This document shows, in pieces, positions 22,070-30,939 of a stretch of 64,000 bases of DNA. The number at the start of each line of letters is the position of its first letter. The first letter of the stretch is position 1. The stretch is from an uncultured Pelagibacteraceae bacterium. Lineage in GTDB: Bacteria; Pseudomonadota; Alphaproteobacteria; Pelagibacterales; Pelagibacteraceae. Under the pieces are notes generated by a model. It was not told where the DNA came from. It did not search any database and saw only the letters and a list, made by a program, of their open reading frames with translations. The translations under genes and the position numbers were made by a program. The stretch covers positions 1 through 64,000 of the forward strand of contig CACNXP010000003.1 of NCBI GenBank assembly GCA_902624465.1, given 5' to 3'.

Positions 22070-23017
22070 TTATTTTTGATTTAAAATTTTTTTTGCTGGA
22101 ATTGTCTTTTTTATCCAAGACTTTGGAATTGAATTTAACCCTTTTAATGCGGCGAAGTATGCTCCAGTGAAATTTGCTCTAGAACAATTGCAACCACCTG
22201 CCTTTATTGTTTTTAATATAGCTTCTTTATAATTTCTTGAATTAACTATTGTATATATTGAACTATTAAAAGTTCCTGGATAACTACATGCCATACCAAG
22301 TTTTTTAATTGTGATAGGATGAAATTTTGAATTTAATCTTTTTATTTTTTCAATGTCATTAACAATAACTTTAAATGATGTGTTTTTTTTAAATCTTTTA
22401 ATAAATTCATAAATTGGATCTTTGGCTCCTTTAAGAGCAAAATCAATTATATAAAATTTAGCTAATGCATATTTTAAACTAATTTTTGAAGCAGTCACAA
22501 TTCTTATGATTTTTTCTAGACTTTTAAAATCATAACCATAAAGAAAGTATGGAAGTGCAGCACAAAACCCATCAGACTCATTAACTTTTACTCCACCTGA
22601 AATTTTCTTATTTGATTTAATATTGTTTACAGTTTCTATAATATTTTGGTGTATCCATGGTCCTTTTATTATACCACGCCAATCTTTTACTTTTTTATAT
22701 TTTGATCTAAGGTTTAAATTTTTCCAATATTTGCTTCCAGGACCAAAATTCTTCACAATATTCTTTTTAAATTCTTTCTCTAAATCCTCATAATTTTCTA
22801 GAAGTGTTTGAAACATAACTTGTCCAATGTCATTATAACCTGAGACTTTTCCAGTTTTAATATTATAGAAAGGACTTTTATTTTTTTTTAAAAAAGTAAA
22901 GTCTTTTTTACCTTTAATATAGAAATTAAGTTTTTTTTGATTGTATACCCAATGTAATGGTCTTGCAGCTGCATCAGCAACTGTTGCTCCTAAAAATACA
23001 TGAAGGTTATTTTTCAC
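22070..23017 (-). CDS. ADP-ribosylglycohydrolase-fold protein, crystallin J1-like subfamily
   Basis: This 315-residue all-alpha protein resembles the ADP-ribosylglycohydrolase family. The N-terminal FLGATVADAAARPLHWVYN and C-terminal AGGCNCSRANFTGAYFAALK match the J1-crystallin-like branch. In catalytically proven hydrolases the C-terminal motif is GGD-x-D, whose aspartates bind Mg; here both positions are cysteines. That may be normal for the subfamily (my recollection), but it makes ADP-ribose hydrolysis doubtful. It starts just after the trxB stop on the same strand and abuts aspC at its 3' end. Function unknown. Confidence 0.72.
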   Translation of the reverse strand: MKNNLHVFLGATVADAAARPLHWVYNQKKLNFYIKGKKDFTFLKKNKSPFYNIKTGKVSGYNDIGQVMFQTLLENYEDLEKEFKKNIVKNFGPGSKYWKNLNLRSKYKKVKDWRGIIKGPWIHQNIIETVNNIKSNKKISGGVKVNESDGFCAALPYFLYGYDFKSLEKIIRIVTASKISLKYALAKFYIIDFALKGAKDPIYEFIKRFKKNTSFKVIVNDIEKIKRLNSKFHPITIKKLGMACSYPGTFNSSIYTIVNSRNYKEAILKTIKAGGCNCSRANFTGAYFAALKGLNSIPKSWIKKTIPAKKILNQK

Positions 23018-23018
23018 T

Positions 23019-23963
23019 TTAATGTGATAAAAATTTTTCAGCCTCTAGTGCTGCCATACAACCCATACCAGCAGCAGTCACTGCTTGTCTGAATGTTTTA
23101 TCTTTTACATCTCCAGCTGCATAAACGCCTGGTACATTAGTCTCAGTTGAATCTGGCTTAGTTATCAAATAACCTTCATTATCCATGCTTAATTGATTTT
23201 TAAATAATTGTGTAGCTGGATCATGTCCGATTGCGATGAAAACACCATCTAATTTAATTTCGTCGATTTTATTTGTTTTAACATTCTTAATTTTAATTCC
23301 TTTAACATTTTTTGGATCTTTATCACCAATAACGTCTTCGACAACACTATCCCAAATAATTTCAATTTTTTTATTCTCCATAAGTTTTTTTTGAAGCATT
23401 TTTTCAGCTCTCAAATTATCTCTTCTATGGATTAATTTTACTTTTGACGCAAATTTCGTAAGAAACATCGCTTCTTCAACAGCAGCATTACCTCCTCCAA
23501 CAACGGCAACCTCTTTGTCTTTAAAGAAAAAACCATCACACGTTGCACACGCAGACACGCCAAAACCCCTGAACTCTTGTTCTGATTTCAAATTTAACCA
23601 TCTCGCTTGTGCACCTGTAGAAATTATAATGCTATCAGCAGTGTATTTTTGACCAGTGTCTCCAATAGCTTCAAAAGGTGTTTTTTTTAAATCGACAGAA
23701 CTTATATGATCTTCAATCATTTCTGTTCCAACTGCTTTTGCTTGTTCTTTCATTTGATCCATAAGCCACGGACCTTGAATAACGTCAGCAAACCCAGGAA
23801 AATTTTCAACATCTGTTGTTGTAGTTAATTGTCCTCCTGGCTCCGAACCATAAACTAAAATTGGATTTAGCATTGCTCTGGCAGCATAAACAGCTGCTGT
23901 ATATCCAGCGGGACCAGACCCAATTATTAACACTTTTGTGTGTTTAGTTGGATTTTGACTCAT
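23019..23963 (-). CDS. trxB: Thioredoxin-disulfide reductase
   Basis: TrxB uses NADPH and FAD to reduce thioredoxin. The 314 residues have the FAD motif IIGSGPAGYTAAVYAARA, the redox pair Cys139/Cys142 in SACATCDGFFF, the NADPH motif VVGGGNAAVEEAMFL and the C-terminal FAD motif GVYAAGDVKDKTFRQA. It is upstream of the ADP-ribosylglycohydrolase-fold gene with a one-base gap and diverges from the ELM1-family gene with only 21 bases between start codons, so the two promoters must overlap coding sequence or each other. Confidence 0.96.
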   Translation of the reverse strand: MSQNPTKHTKVLIIGSGPAGYTAAVYAARAMLNPILVYGSEPGGQLTTTTDVENFPGFADVIQGPWLMDQMKEQAKAVGTEMIEDHISSVDLKKTPFEAIGDTGQKYTADSIIISTGAQARWLNLKSEQEFRGFGVSACATCDGFFFKDKEVAVVGGGNAAVEEAMFLTKFASKVKLIHRRDNLRAEKMLQKKLMENKKIEIIWDSVVEDVIGDKDPKNVKGIKIKNVKTNKIDEIKLDGVFIAIGHDPATQLFKNQLSMDNEGYLITKPDSTETNVPGVYAAGDVKDKTFRQAVTAAGMGCMAALEAEKFLSH

Positions 23964-23984
23964 ATGAGAGCTATATAGTGATTA

Positions 23985-24935
23985 ATGACTAAATTAAAAG
24001 GTTTATTATTGACCGAGGGTATGCACGGCATGATTAGTCAAGTTGAGGGACTTGCCAAAGCTTTAGGTTTGAATTTTATACACGAGAAAATTGAACTGAA
24101 TAATTTTTGGAAAATGATTCCCCCAAAAATAACGCCGATTAAAAGCTTTGTTTTTAAAAATGATATTTTAGAAAAATTTAATGTTGTAATTTCTTGCGGA
24201 AGAAAAAGTGTAATTCCCTCAATTTTCTTAAAAAAAAAGTTTGGAAATAAAATTATGAATATTCATATCCAAGATCCAAAGGTATCTCTTAATAATTTCG
24301 ATTTTGTTATTGCTCCAGAACATGATGACCTAAAAGGTGAAAATGTATTATCAACTAAAGGGGCTATTCATTATCTTAAAGAAAGTGAATTAAACGAAAA
24401 TTTGAATTATTTAAAACCAAAAATCAAAAAAGAAAAAGTAGTTGTACTTGTTGTAGGTGGTCCAAATAAATATTACAATTTTAGCGACGATTCAATTGAA
24501 GAAATTTTCTATAAAATTCAAAAAAATTTTCTTGATAATGACTACCAATTAATTTTTATTCCCTCAATGAGAACCCCTCAAAGAATTATTAATAAAGCTA
24601 GAGATTTTTATAATGGGGATCAAATCATTATTTCAGACGTTGATAAAAGAGCTTATCTATCATCACTTAAGTTAGCAGACCACATAATAGTAACTTGCGA
24701 CTCGACGTCTATGATATCTGAGGCTGCAATTACAGGTAAACCTATATATGTAGCTGATATGCCAGCAATTAAGAACAATTATCGTTTCAAAAAATTTTTT
24801 GAGTTGTTTAAATCTTTAGATATTATAAGAAATTTAGATTCTACTATTGAAAATTGGAATTATAAAAAACTTAATGAAACTGATAGAATTGCAGGTTATA
24901 TAGAAAAAAAATTTGAAGATTATGACTTTTCTTAA
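23985..24935 (+). CDS. ELM1/DUF1022-family protein (mitochondrial fission ELM1 homolog)
   Basis: This 316-residue protein has the glycosyltransferase-B-like features of the ELM1 (GRAM/DUF1022) family, named for a plant mitochondrial fission factor. The bacterial role is not established. Visible blocks are LLLTEGMHGMISQVEGLAKA, VISCGRKSVIPSI, HIQDPKVSLNNFDFVIAPEHD, VLVVGGPNKYYNF and DSTSMISEAAITGKPIYVADM, the last resembling nucleotide-sugar binding segments. The next gene starts inside its last 14 bases, so translation is probably coupled. Confidence 0.75.
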   Translation: MTKLKGLLLTEGMHGMISQVEGLAKALGLNFIHEKIELNNFWKMIPPKITPIKSFVFKNDILEKFNVVISCGRKSVIPSIFLKKKFGNKIMNIHIQDPKVSLNNFDFVIAPEHDDLKGENVLSTKGAIHYLKESELNENLNYLKPKIKKEKVVVLVVGGPNKYYNFSDDSIEEIFYKIQKNFLDNDYQLIFIPSMRTPQRIINKARDFYNGDQIIISDVDKRAYLSSLKLADHIIVTCDSTSMISEAAITGKPIYVADMPAIKNNYRFKKFFELFKSLDIIRNLDSTIENWNYKKLNETDRIAGYIEKKFEDYDFS

Positions 24936-25584
24936 TTCCATTTTAAACAACTCAAAAAAATATGATTCTCCTTTTAATCATTGGGAATACAATTATGCTC
25001 TAACTGATGAAGCGATTAAAGAAATTGAAAATGCAGACATCCCTGACATCAGTAAACATAATCTTAATTATGATGGAACAAGAGCTATCGATGGTGGTGC
25101 AGCAGAATTTAGAAAAGGAATAGCCTCTGGAGGAAAGGCGATTAAGTTTAGATGTTTTGTCACAAAAGAAAATGCTTTACAATTTCCAAATTTGGTAAAA
25201 TTTATTAACGAACTTCAATCAAAGGAAACTTGTAATGCAATTTCAAAAATGATTGATAAAGATTTATCTAATTCATATGTTAGAGTTGAAATTATATGTG
25301 ATCGTGAAGGTTTTTGGCTTAAACCGCATTGCGATATTAAAGAAAAATTAATGTCAGGGTTGATTTTTGTTAATAATGCAAAAGAGTCGGAGGATCTAGG
25401 CACTGATTTTTATAATGAAAAATTAGAAAAAGTTAAAACAGTTCCTTACAAACATAATTATGGATATTTATTCACTAGCGGACCTAATACTTGGCATGGT
25501 ATGGAAAAAAAGAAAATTGTTAATGAAAGAAGATGTATTCAGGTAAATTATGTCACTTTTCCTACAGATTGGAAAGTTAAATGA
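24922..25584 (+). CDS. Putative 2-oxoglutarate/Fe(II)-dependent oxygenase
   Basis: This 220-residue protein carries a candidate double-stranded beta-helix iron site: His136-x-Asp138 in WLKPHCDIKEK, His192 in TWHGM, and an arginine (203 or 204) in ERRCIQVNYV that would bind 2-oxoglutarate. The substrate is unknown. I chose the ATG at 24922, inside the end of the ELM1-family gene, over the TTG at 24913. A proline hydroxylase-like or small-molecule hydroxylase is possible. It abuts the convergent small membrane protein gene with no gap. Confidence 0.65.
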   Translation: MTFLNSILNNSKKYDSPFNHWEYNYALTDEAIKEIENADIPDISKHNLNYDGTRAIDGGAAEFRKGIASGGKAIKFRCFVTKENALQFPNLVKFINELQSKETCNAISKMIDKDLSNSYVRVEIICDREGFWLKPHCDIKEKLMSGLIFVNNAKESEDLGTDFYNEKLEKVKTVPYKHNYGYLFTSGPNTWHGMEKKKIVNERRCIQVNYVTFPTDWKVK

Positions 25585-25845
25585 TTAGCTTAACAAACTC
25601 GAATATAGGCCAATGAAACTAAATACAATCAATACTAAACATATCCCTGTAACTGCCTTTAACTGGTCGCCATCTTCATGAATACTTGTTTTGTCATAAA
25701 GTTTCCAAAATTTGCATTCATTTTGATCTGAAACTTTAAGTTCTAATAATTTTTTCTTAATAGGAAGATTTAATAGTTGAGCACTAAAAATTTCACTTTT
25801 TTTTGCTGCGTCCTCGATAATATATTGACGAACTTCTGAACTCAT
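25585..25845 (-). CDS. Small membrane protein, family not recognised
   Basis: This 86-residue protein has a charged, soluble N-terminal part and one predicted membrane helix at about residues 63-84 (AVTGICLVLIVFSFIGLYS), giving an N-in or tail-anchored topology. I recognise no family. Its stop touches the stop of the convergent oxygenase gene and its start is 106 bases from the carB stop region on the same strand. The sensible amino-acid composition and lack of overlap with neighbours argue that it is real. Confidence 0.6.
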   Translation of the reverse strand: MSSEVRQYIIEDAAKKSEIFSAQLLNLPIKKKLLELKVSDQNECKFWKLYDKTSIHEDGDQLKAVTGICLVLIVFSFIGLYSSLLS

Positions 25846-25951
25846 ATAATTAAATTTTAAAAAATAAATTTGATGAATACAACTTAACGATTATTCATTT
25901 TGGGCAATTATTCCTCAGAAAAAAGAAATTATACAACTTTTAATTGCAATA

Positions 25952-28900
25952 TCATTTTTGTTCCTGTAATGAGACGACATCTAATTTTTTTGTTTTAAGA
26001 GATTTTATTGCTTCCAAACATGCTTGAGCAGTTGACATATTTGTGCAATACGGAACTTTATTTTTTAAAGTTGCTCTTCTAAGTGCAATAGCATCGTTTA
26101 TTCGATGCTCACTATTTCCACCACCAGTATTAATTACAAGTGCTATTTTTTTTGAGTCCAAAATATCTACTATATGAGGTGTTCCACTGCTGACTTTATT
26201 TATAATTTTACATTTCATTCCATGTTTTCGAATATACTCTGCAGTGCCTTTAGTTGCACTTAACTTAAAATTTAATTTAATTAAATCTTTAGCTAGACCT
26301 ATCCCTTCATCCTTATGAGAGTTTTTCAAAGATATAAATGCAAGACCTTTTTTTGGAAGTGAATTCGCAGCAGCAATTTGACTTTTTGCAAATGCCATGC
26401 CAAAATTTTTATCGAAACCCATTACCTCACCAGTTGATTTCATTTCTGGACCTAGAAGTAAGTCGCTATTTGGAAATTTGTTAAAAGGAAATACTGCTTC
26501 TTTTACTGCATACATTCCTTTTGATTTTTCCTTTAAATTGAATTTCAATAATTTCTCTCCAGCCATTACTCTTGATGCAATTTTTGCTAATGGTAAACCT
26601 TTTGCTTTAGATACAAAGGGCACAGTTCTACTAGCTCGAGGATTTACCTCAATCACATAAATTTCATCTTTTTTTATTGCAAATTGGATATTCATGAAAC
26701 CTTTGACTTTTAAAGCAAGCGCTAGTTTTTTAGTTTGATTTTCAATTTCCTTTACCAAAAATGGTTTAATAGATATTGGAGGCAAACTACAAGCAGAGTC
26801 CCCAGAATGAATACCAGCTTCTTCAATATGCTGCATAATACCAGCTACATATACCTCTTTACCATCAGATATTGCATCAACATCAACTTCCATTGCATGA
26901 TCAATAAATTTGTCAATTAAAATTGGATTTTTTTCTGCAGCTTTAAATGCTTCTTCAATAAAATTTTTTAATTGACCTTTTTCATAAACTATTTCCATTG
27001 CTCTTCCACCTAAAACATATGAAGGTCTTACCATTAAAGGTAATCCAATTTTATCAGCAATCCTGATTGCTTCTTTATAAGTCTTGGCAATTCCACTTTC
27101 TGCTTGTTTTAATTTTAATTTATTCAATAAATTTCTAAATCTATCTCTATCCTCCGCTAAATCTATAGAGCTGTATTGAGTTCCTAAAATAGGTAATTTG
27201 TTTTGATGTAAAAATTTAGCAAGTTTAATTGGAGTTTGTCCTCCAAACTGGGCAATTATACCAATTAAGTTTCCATTTATTTGCTCTTTTTTGATGATAT
27301 TAAAAACGAATTCCTCTTTTAAAGGTTCAAAATAAAGTCGATCACTAGTGTCGTAATCGGTAGAAACAGTCTCAGGATTACAATTTACCATGATTGTTTC
27401 GAAACCAGCATCTTTTAAAGAAAAACTTGCTTGACAACAACAATAATCAAATTCTATTCCTTGACCAATTCTATTCGGTCCCCCTCCTAGAATAATTATT
27501 TTTTTTTTACTAGTCGGCTGTGCTTCACACTCTGAAACTATTGAAAAGTTTCTTTGATAAGTTGAATACATGTATGGAGTGAAAGATTTAAATTCAGCAG
27601 CACAAGTATCAACTTTTTTATAAACGGGTAATATTTTTAGTGCTATCCGTTTTTTTCTCACAACATCCTCAGAAAGATTTGTTAATTCTGATAATTTTTT
27701 GTCTGAGAAACCTATAGATTTAATCCTATTAAATTCTGTAAAATTTCTTGGTAATCCTTTTTTTTTTAAATTTATTTCACAATCAACAATTTCTTTAATT
27801 TGACCTAGAAACCATGGGTCAATTTTAGAAAATTTAAAAATTCTATCTAAACTAATTTTTTTTCTAACACCTTCAGCAACTAGTAAAATTTTGTTTGGAA
27901 TATTTTCTTTTAGTTTCTTTTCAATTTGTCTTTTTGATAAATTGAATATTCTATCAAGACCTGAGAAACCAGTTTCTAATGATATTAAAGCTTTTTGAAG
28001 AGACTCTTTAAAATTTCTTCCTATTGCCATAGCTTCACCAACAGATTTCATTGAAGTACCAAGAGTGGCTGGAGAGGATGAAAATTTTTCAAAAGTAAAT
28101 CTTGGTATCTTGGTTACTACATAATCTATACTTGGTTCAAAAGATGCAGGGGTAATTTTTGTAATTTCATTTTTGAGTTCATCTAAAGTATATCCGACAG
28201 CTAATTTTGCTGCTACTTTTGCAATTGGAAATCCAGTTGCTTTAGATGCCAAAGCTGATGATCTTGATACACGTGGGTTCATCTCAATTATAACCATTCG
28301 ACCATTTTTAGGATTAATTGCGAATTGAACATTGGATCCACCTGTCTCAACCCCAATCTTTCTTAAACATGCGATGGATGCATTTCTCATGACCTGGTAT
28401 TCTTTATCAGTGAGAGTTAGTGCTGGCGCAACTGTTACCGAGTCACCTGTATGTATCCCCATTGGATCAATATTCTCAATGGAACAAATAATGATACAGT
28501 TATCTTTCTTATCTCTAACGACTTCCATCTCAAATTCCTTCCAACCCTCCAAACATTCTTCAACCAAAACCTGGCTAACAGGAGACTCGTGTAGTCCATT
28601 TTTTACAATTTTAAGATAGTCCTTTTTTGTTTTTGCTATTCCTCCACCAAGCCCACCAAGTGTGAAAGCAGGTCTTATGATTGCAGGTAAACCAATTTTT
28701 TTTAGAACTCTTGTAGCTTGATTATTGTTATTTACGATTTCAGATTTAGGTAAATCTAAACCAATCTCTAACATATTTTTTCTAAACTTTTTTCTATCTT
28801 CAGCATTTGAGATTGCCTTTGAATTAGCTCCAATAAGTTCAATTTTATATTTTTTTAAAATCCCTTTTTTTTCTGCCTCTATAGATAGATTAAGAGCAGT

Positions 28901-29179
28901 TTGACCCCCCATTGTAGGAAGAATTGCATCAGGTCTTTCTTTTTTAAGAATTTTTTCTAAAATATCTAAAGTTATTGGTTCAACATAGGTTTTGTCTGCA
29001 ACATCTGGATCTGTCATGATAGTTGCAGGATTGGAATTTATCAAAATTACCTTATAGCCTTCATCTTTAAGAGCTTTGCAAGCTTGTGTTCCTGAATAAT
29101 CAAATTCACATGCTTGTCCGATGATGATTGGGCCAGCTCCTACAACTAATATTTTTTTAATGTCTTTTCTTTTTGGCAT
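25952..29179 (-). CDS. carB: Carbamoyl-phosphate synthase large subunit
   Basis: CarB makes carbamoyl phosphate from ammonia, bicarbonate and two ATP for arginine and pyrimidines. The 1075 residues are the full length. The two homologous ATP-grasp halves are visible: the first with [19 protein letters not shown] and the second with [19 protein letters not shown], each followed by [18 protein letters not shown] or [18 protein letters not shown]. The C-terminal MGS-like allosteric domain ends around [12 protein letters not shown]. Its start overlaps carA by 23 bases. Confidence 0.97.
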   Translation of the reverse strand: MPKRKDIKKILVVGAGPIIIGQACEFDYSGTQACKALKDEGYKVILINSNPATIMTDPDVADKTYVEPITLDILEKILKKERPDAILPTMGGQTALNLSIEAEKKGILKKYKIELIGANSKAISNAEDRKKFRKNMLEIGLDLPKSEIVNNNNQATRVLKKIGLPAIIRPAFTLGGLGGGIAKTKKDYLKIVKNGLHESPVSQVLVEECLEGWKEFEMEVVRDKKDNCIIICSIENIDPMGIHTGDSVTVAPALTLTDKEYQVMRNASIACLRKIGVETGGSNVQFAINPKNGRMVIIEMNPRVSRSSALASKATGFPIAKVAAKLAVGYTLDELKNEITKITPASFEPSIDYVVTKIPRFTFEKFSSSPATLGTSMKSVGEAMAIGRNFKESLQKALISLETGFSGLDRIFNLSKRQIEKKLKENIPNKILLVAEGVRKKISLDRIFKFSKIDPWFLGQIKEIVDCEINLKKKGLPRNFTEFNRIKSIGFSDKKLSELTNLSEDVVRKKRIALKILPVYKKVDTCAAEFKSFTPYMYSTYQRNFSIVSECEAQPTSKKKIIILGGGPNRIGQGIEFDYCCCQASFSLKDAGFETIMVNCNPETVSTDYDTSDRLYFEPLKEEFVFNIIKKEQINGNLIGIIAQFGGQTPIKLAKFLHQNKLPILGTQYSSIDLAEDRDRFRNLLNKLKLKQAESGIAKTYKEAIRIADKIGLPLMVRPSYVLGGRAMEIVYEKGQLKNFIEEAFKAAEKNPILIDKFIDHAMEVDVDAISDGKEVYVAGIMQHIEEAGIHSGDSACSLPPISIKPFLVKEIENQTKKLALALKVKGFMNIQFAIKKDEIYVIEVNPRASRTVPFVSKAKGLPLAKIASRVMAGEKLLKFNLKEKSKGMYAVKEAVFPFNKFPNSDLLLGPEMKSTGEVMGFDKNFGMAFAKSQIAAANSLPKKGLAFISLKNSHKDEGIGLAKDLIKLNFKLSATKGTAEYIRKHGMKCKIINKVSSGTPHIVDILDSKKIALVINTGGGNSEHRINDAIALRRATLKNKVPYCTNMSTAQACLEAIKSLKTKKLDVVSLQEQK

Positions 29180-30350
29180 TTCTTTTTATGTTATGAATAA
29201 ATTCTTGAAATAAATAAACACTATCTTGTGGTCCTGGATTTGATTCTGGATGATACTGAACAGAAAATACTGGTTTATTTTTTAATCTTATACCTTCGAT
29301 ACTACCATCGAATAAAGACTTATGAGTAACCTCAATATTTTTTGGCAATGTTTCTTTTACTACTTCAAAACCATGGTTTTGACTAGTGATTTCAACATTA
29401 TCATGAATTAAATTTTTTACTGGATGGTTTGCTCCTCTATGACCTAATTTCATTTTTTTTGTTTTACCCCCAAGGGCAAGTGCAAGAATTTGATGACCCA
29501 AACAAATACCAAATATTGGTAAATTTTTTTTAATAAGGTCTTTGATAATATTGATCGCATATTTGCCAGTTGCTGCCGGATCCCCGGGCCCATTAGATAA
29601 AAAAATTCCATCAGGCTTGAGGCTCAATATTTTTTCTGCTGAAGTTTTACATGGAACAACAGTTACCTTACAATTAAAGTCTGAAAAATATCTTAAAATA
29701 TTTTTTTTTATCCCATAGTCAATGGCAACCACATGCAAAGATTTTTTTTTATTTTTTTCAAATCCAAATTTTTTCTTCCAGGTTTTAAGCCCTTTCCAAA
29801 TATAATTTTTTCTGGTGGATACGACCTCGGCAAGATCTAAATTTTTTAAACCACTCCATTTTATTGTTGTATTTGTGAGTTTGTTAATACTGAATTTTCT
29901 TTTATTTGAATAACAAATGGTACCTTTAGGGGCCCCTTTATCTCTAATGAAATTTGTAAGGTTTCTAGTATCTAATCCAGTAATACCAATAATTTTGTTT
30001 TTTTTAAGCCAATAATCTAAATGTAAAAATGATCTATAATTTGAGGGATTAGTTATTTCAGAATTAAAAATTACTCCTCTAGTCCAGATTTTATCTGACT
30101 CATGATCCTCATGGTTCGTCCCAACATTTCCTATGTGAGGAAAAGTAAAATTAATAATTTGACCTGCATAAGAAGGGTCAGATATTATTTCTTGATAGCC
30201 AGTTAATGAGGTATTAAAACAGACCTCTCCTGTTGCAACGCCTTCATAACCAATTCCTATACCTTTAAAAACTTTCTTATTTTCAAGAACTAAAATACCT
30301 GTATGTGTCTGAGAAATTTTTGAGCTATTTTTTTTTGCTTTTTTGATCAA
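29157..30350 (-). CDS. carA: Carbamoyl-phosphate synthase small (glutaminase) subunit
   Basis: CarA hydrolyses glutamine and feeds ammonia to CarB. The 397 residues contain the small-subunit N-domain ([20 protein letters not shown]) and a class I glutaminase with the nucleophile in [16 protein letters not shown] and the His/Glu pair in [12 protein letters not shown]. The start is uncertain: the frame begins with TTG at 30350, and conserved sequence starts about 18 residues later at [14 protein letters not shown]. It is divergent from the yqeY gene and overlaps carB. Confidence 0.95.
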   Translation of the reverse strand: MIKKAKKNSSKISQTHTGILVLENKKVFKGIGIGYEGVATGEVCFNTSLTGYQEIISDPSYAGQIINFTFPHIGNVGTNHEDHESDKIWTRGVIFNSEITNPSNYRSFLHLDYWLKKNKIIGITGLDTRNLTNFIRDKGAPKGTICYSNKRKFSINKLTNTTIKWSGLKNLDLAEVVSTRKNYIWKGLKTWKKKFGFEKNKKKSLHVVAIDYGIKKNILRYFSDFNCKVTVVPCKTSAEKILSLKPDGIFLSNGPGDPAATGKYAINIIKDLIKKNLPIFGICLGHQILALALGGKTKKMKLGHRGANHPVKNLIHDNVEITSQNHGFEVVKETLPKNIEVTHKSLFDGSIEGIRLKNKPVFSVQYHPESNPGPQDSVYLFQEFIHNIKRNAKKKRH

Positions 30351-30354
30351 TTAC

Positions 30355-30366
30355 AACTCATGAGTT
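30355..30366. promoter_or_regulatory. 12-bp perfect palindrome upstream of carA
   Basis: AACTCATGAGTT is a perfect inverted repeat just upstream of the carA start codon, between the divergent carA and yqeY genes. It could be an operator, but it is short and unsupported by repeats elsewhere in the window. Confidence 0.25.
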
Positions 30367-30414
30367 AAAGGTTAATACAATAAAAGGTTTATTATCGCAA
30401 CAGAGATGTATTAT

Positions 30415-30436
30415 AAAATTGTAAAAAAACAATTTT
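30415..30436. promoter_or_regulatory. AT-rich stem-loop in the carA/yqeY divergent region
   Basis: AAAATTGT and ACAATTTT form an 8-bp stem around a six-adenine loop, followed on the plus strand by a short T run. It lies between two divergent genes, so a terminator is not expected there. It may be a chance A/T structure or part of a promoter. Confidence 0.25.
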
Positions 30437-30475
30437 TCTTTTGAAGAATTTTTTCTTTAAAGTAGATTAAATATT

Positions 30476-30937
30476 ATGTCCTTAAAAGAGACCATAGAAA
30501 CTGAATATAAAAAGTCGCTTAAATCAAAAGATAAAATTAAAATCTCAACTTACAGGTTAATTCTTTCATCAATCAAGGATTTGGATATCATAAATAGATC
30601 TGGTTCAAATAAAAAAGAGACTGATGATGACGATATTAAAAAATTATTTAAGAAGATGATGAAACAAAGAGCCGAATCAATTGAAATTTACAAAAAAAAT
30701 AATCGGTCTGATCTTTTGGAAGTAGAGCAAAATGAATATGATATTTTATCAAGTTTTTTACCTAAGCAACTAAATGAGGAAGATACAAAAAAGATATGCG
30801 AAGATATAATATCTAAAGTAGGCGCTAATTCAGTAAAAGAAATGGGCAAAGTTATGGGAGAATTAAAAAAACATCATGCTGATGAAATTGATTTCTCCAA
30901 AGCAGGAGAACTGATTAAACAATTGCTTAACAAGTAG
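30476..30937 (+). CDS. yqeY: GatB/YqeY domain protein
   Basis: This 153-residue protein is the stand-alone form of the tRNA-binding tail domain found in GatB amidotransferase subunits. Its exact role is unknown; involvement with aminoacyl-tRNA handling is inferred from the shared domain. Family blocks are KTSTYRLILSSIK-like near residue 25, then MMKQRAESIEIYKKNNRSDL and LSSFLPKQL. It is first in yqeY-dnaG-rpoD, an arrangement common in alphaproteobacteria; dnaG starts 2 bases after its stop. Confidence 0.9.
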   Translation: MSLKETIETEYKKSLKSKDKIKISTYRLILSSIKDLDIINRSGSNKKETDDDDIKKLFKKMMKQRAESIEIYKKNNRSDLLEVEQNEYDILSSFLPKQLNEEDTKKICEDIISKVGANSVKEMGKVMGELKKHHADEIDFSKAGELIKQLLNK

Positions 30938-30939
30938 TC

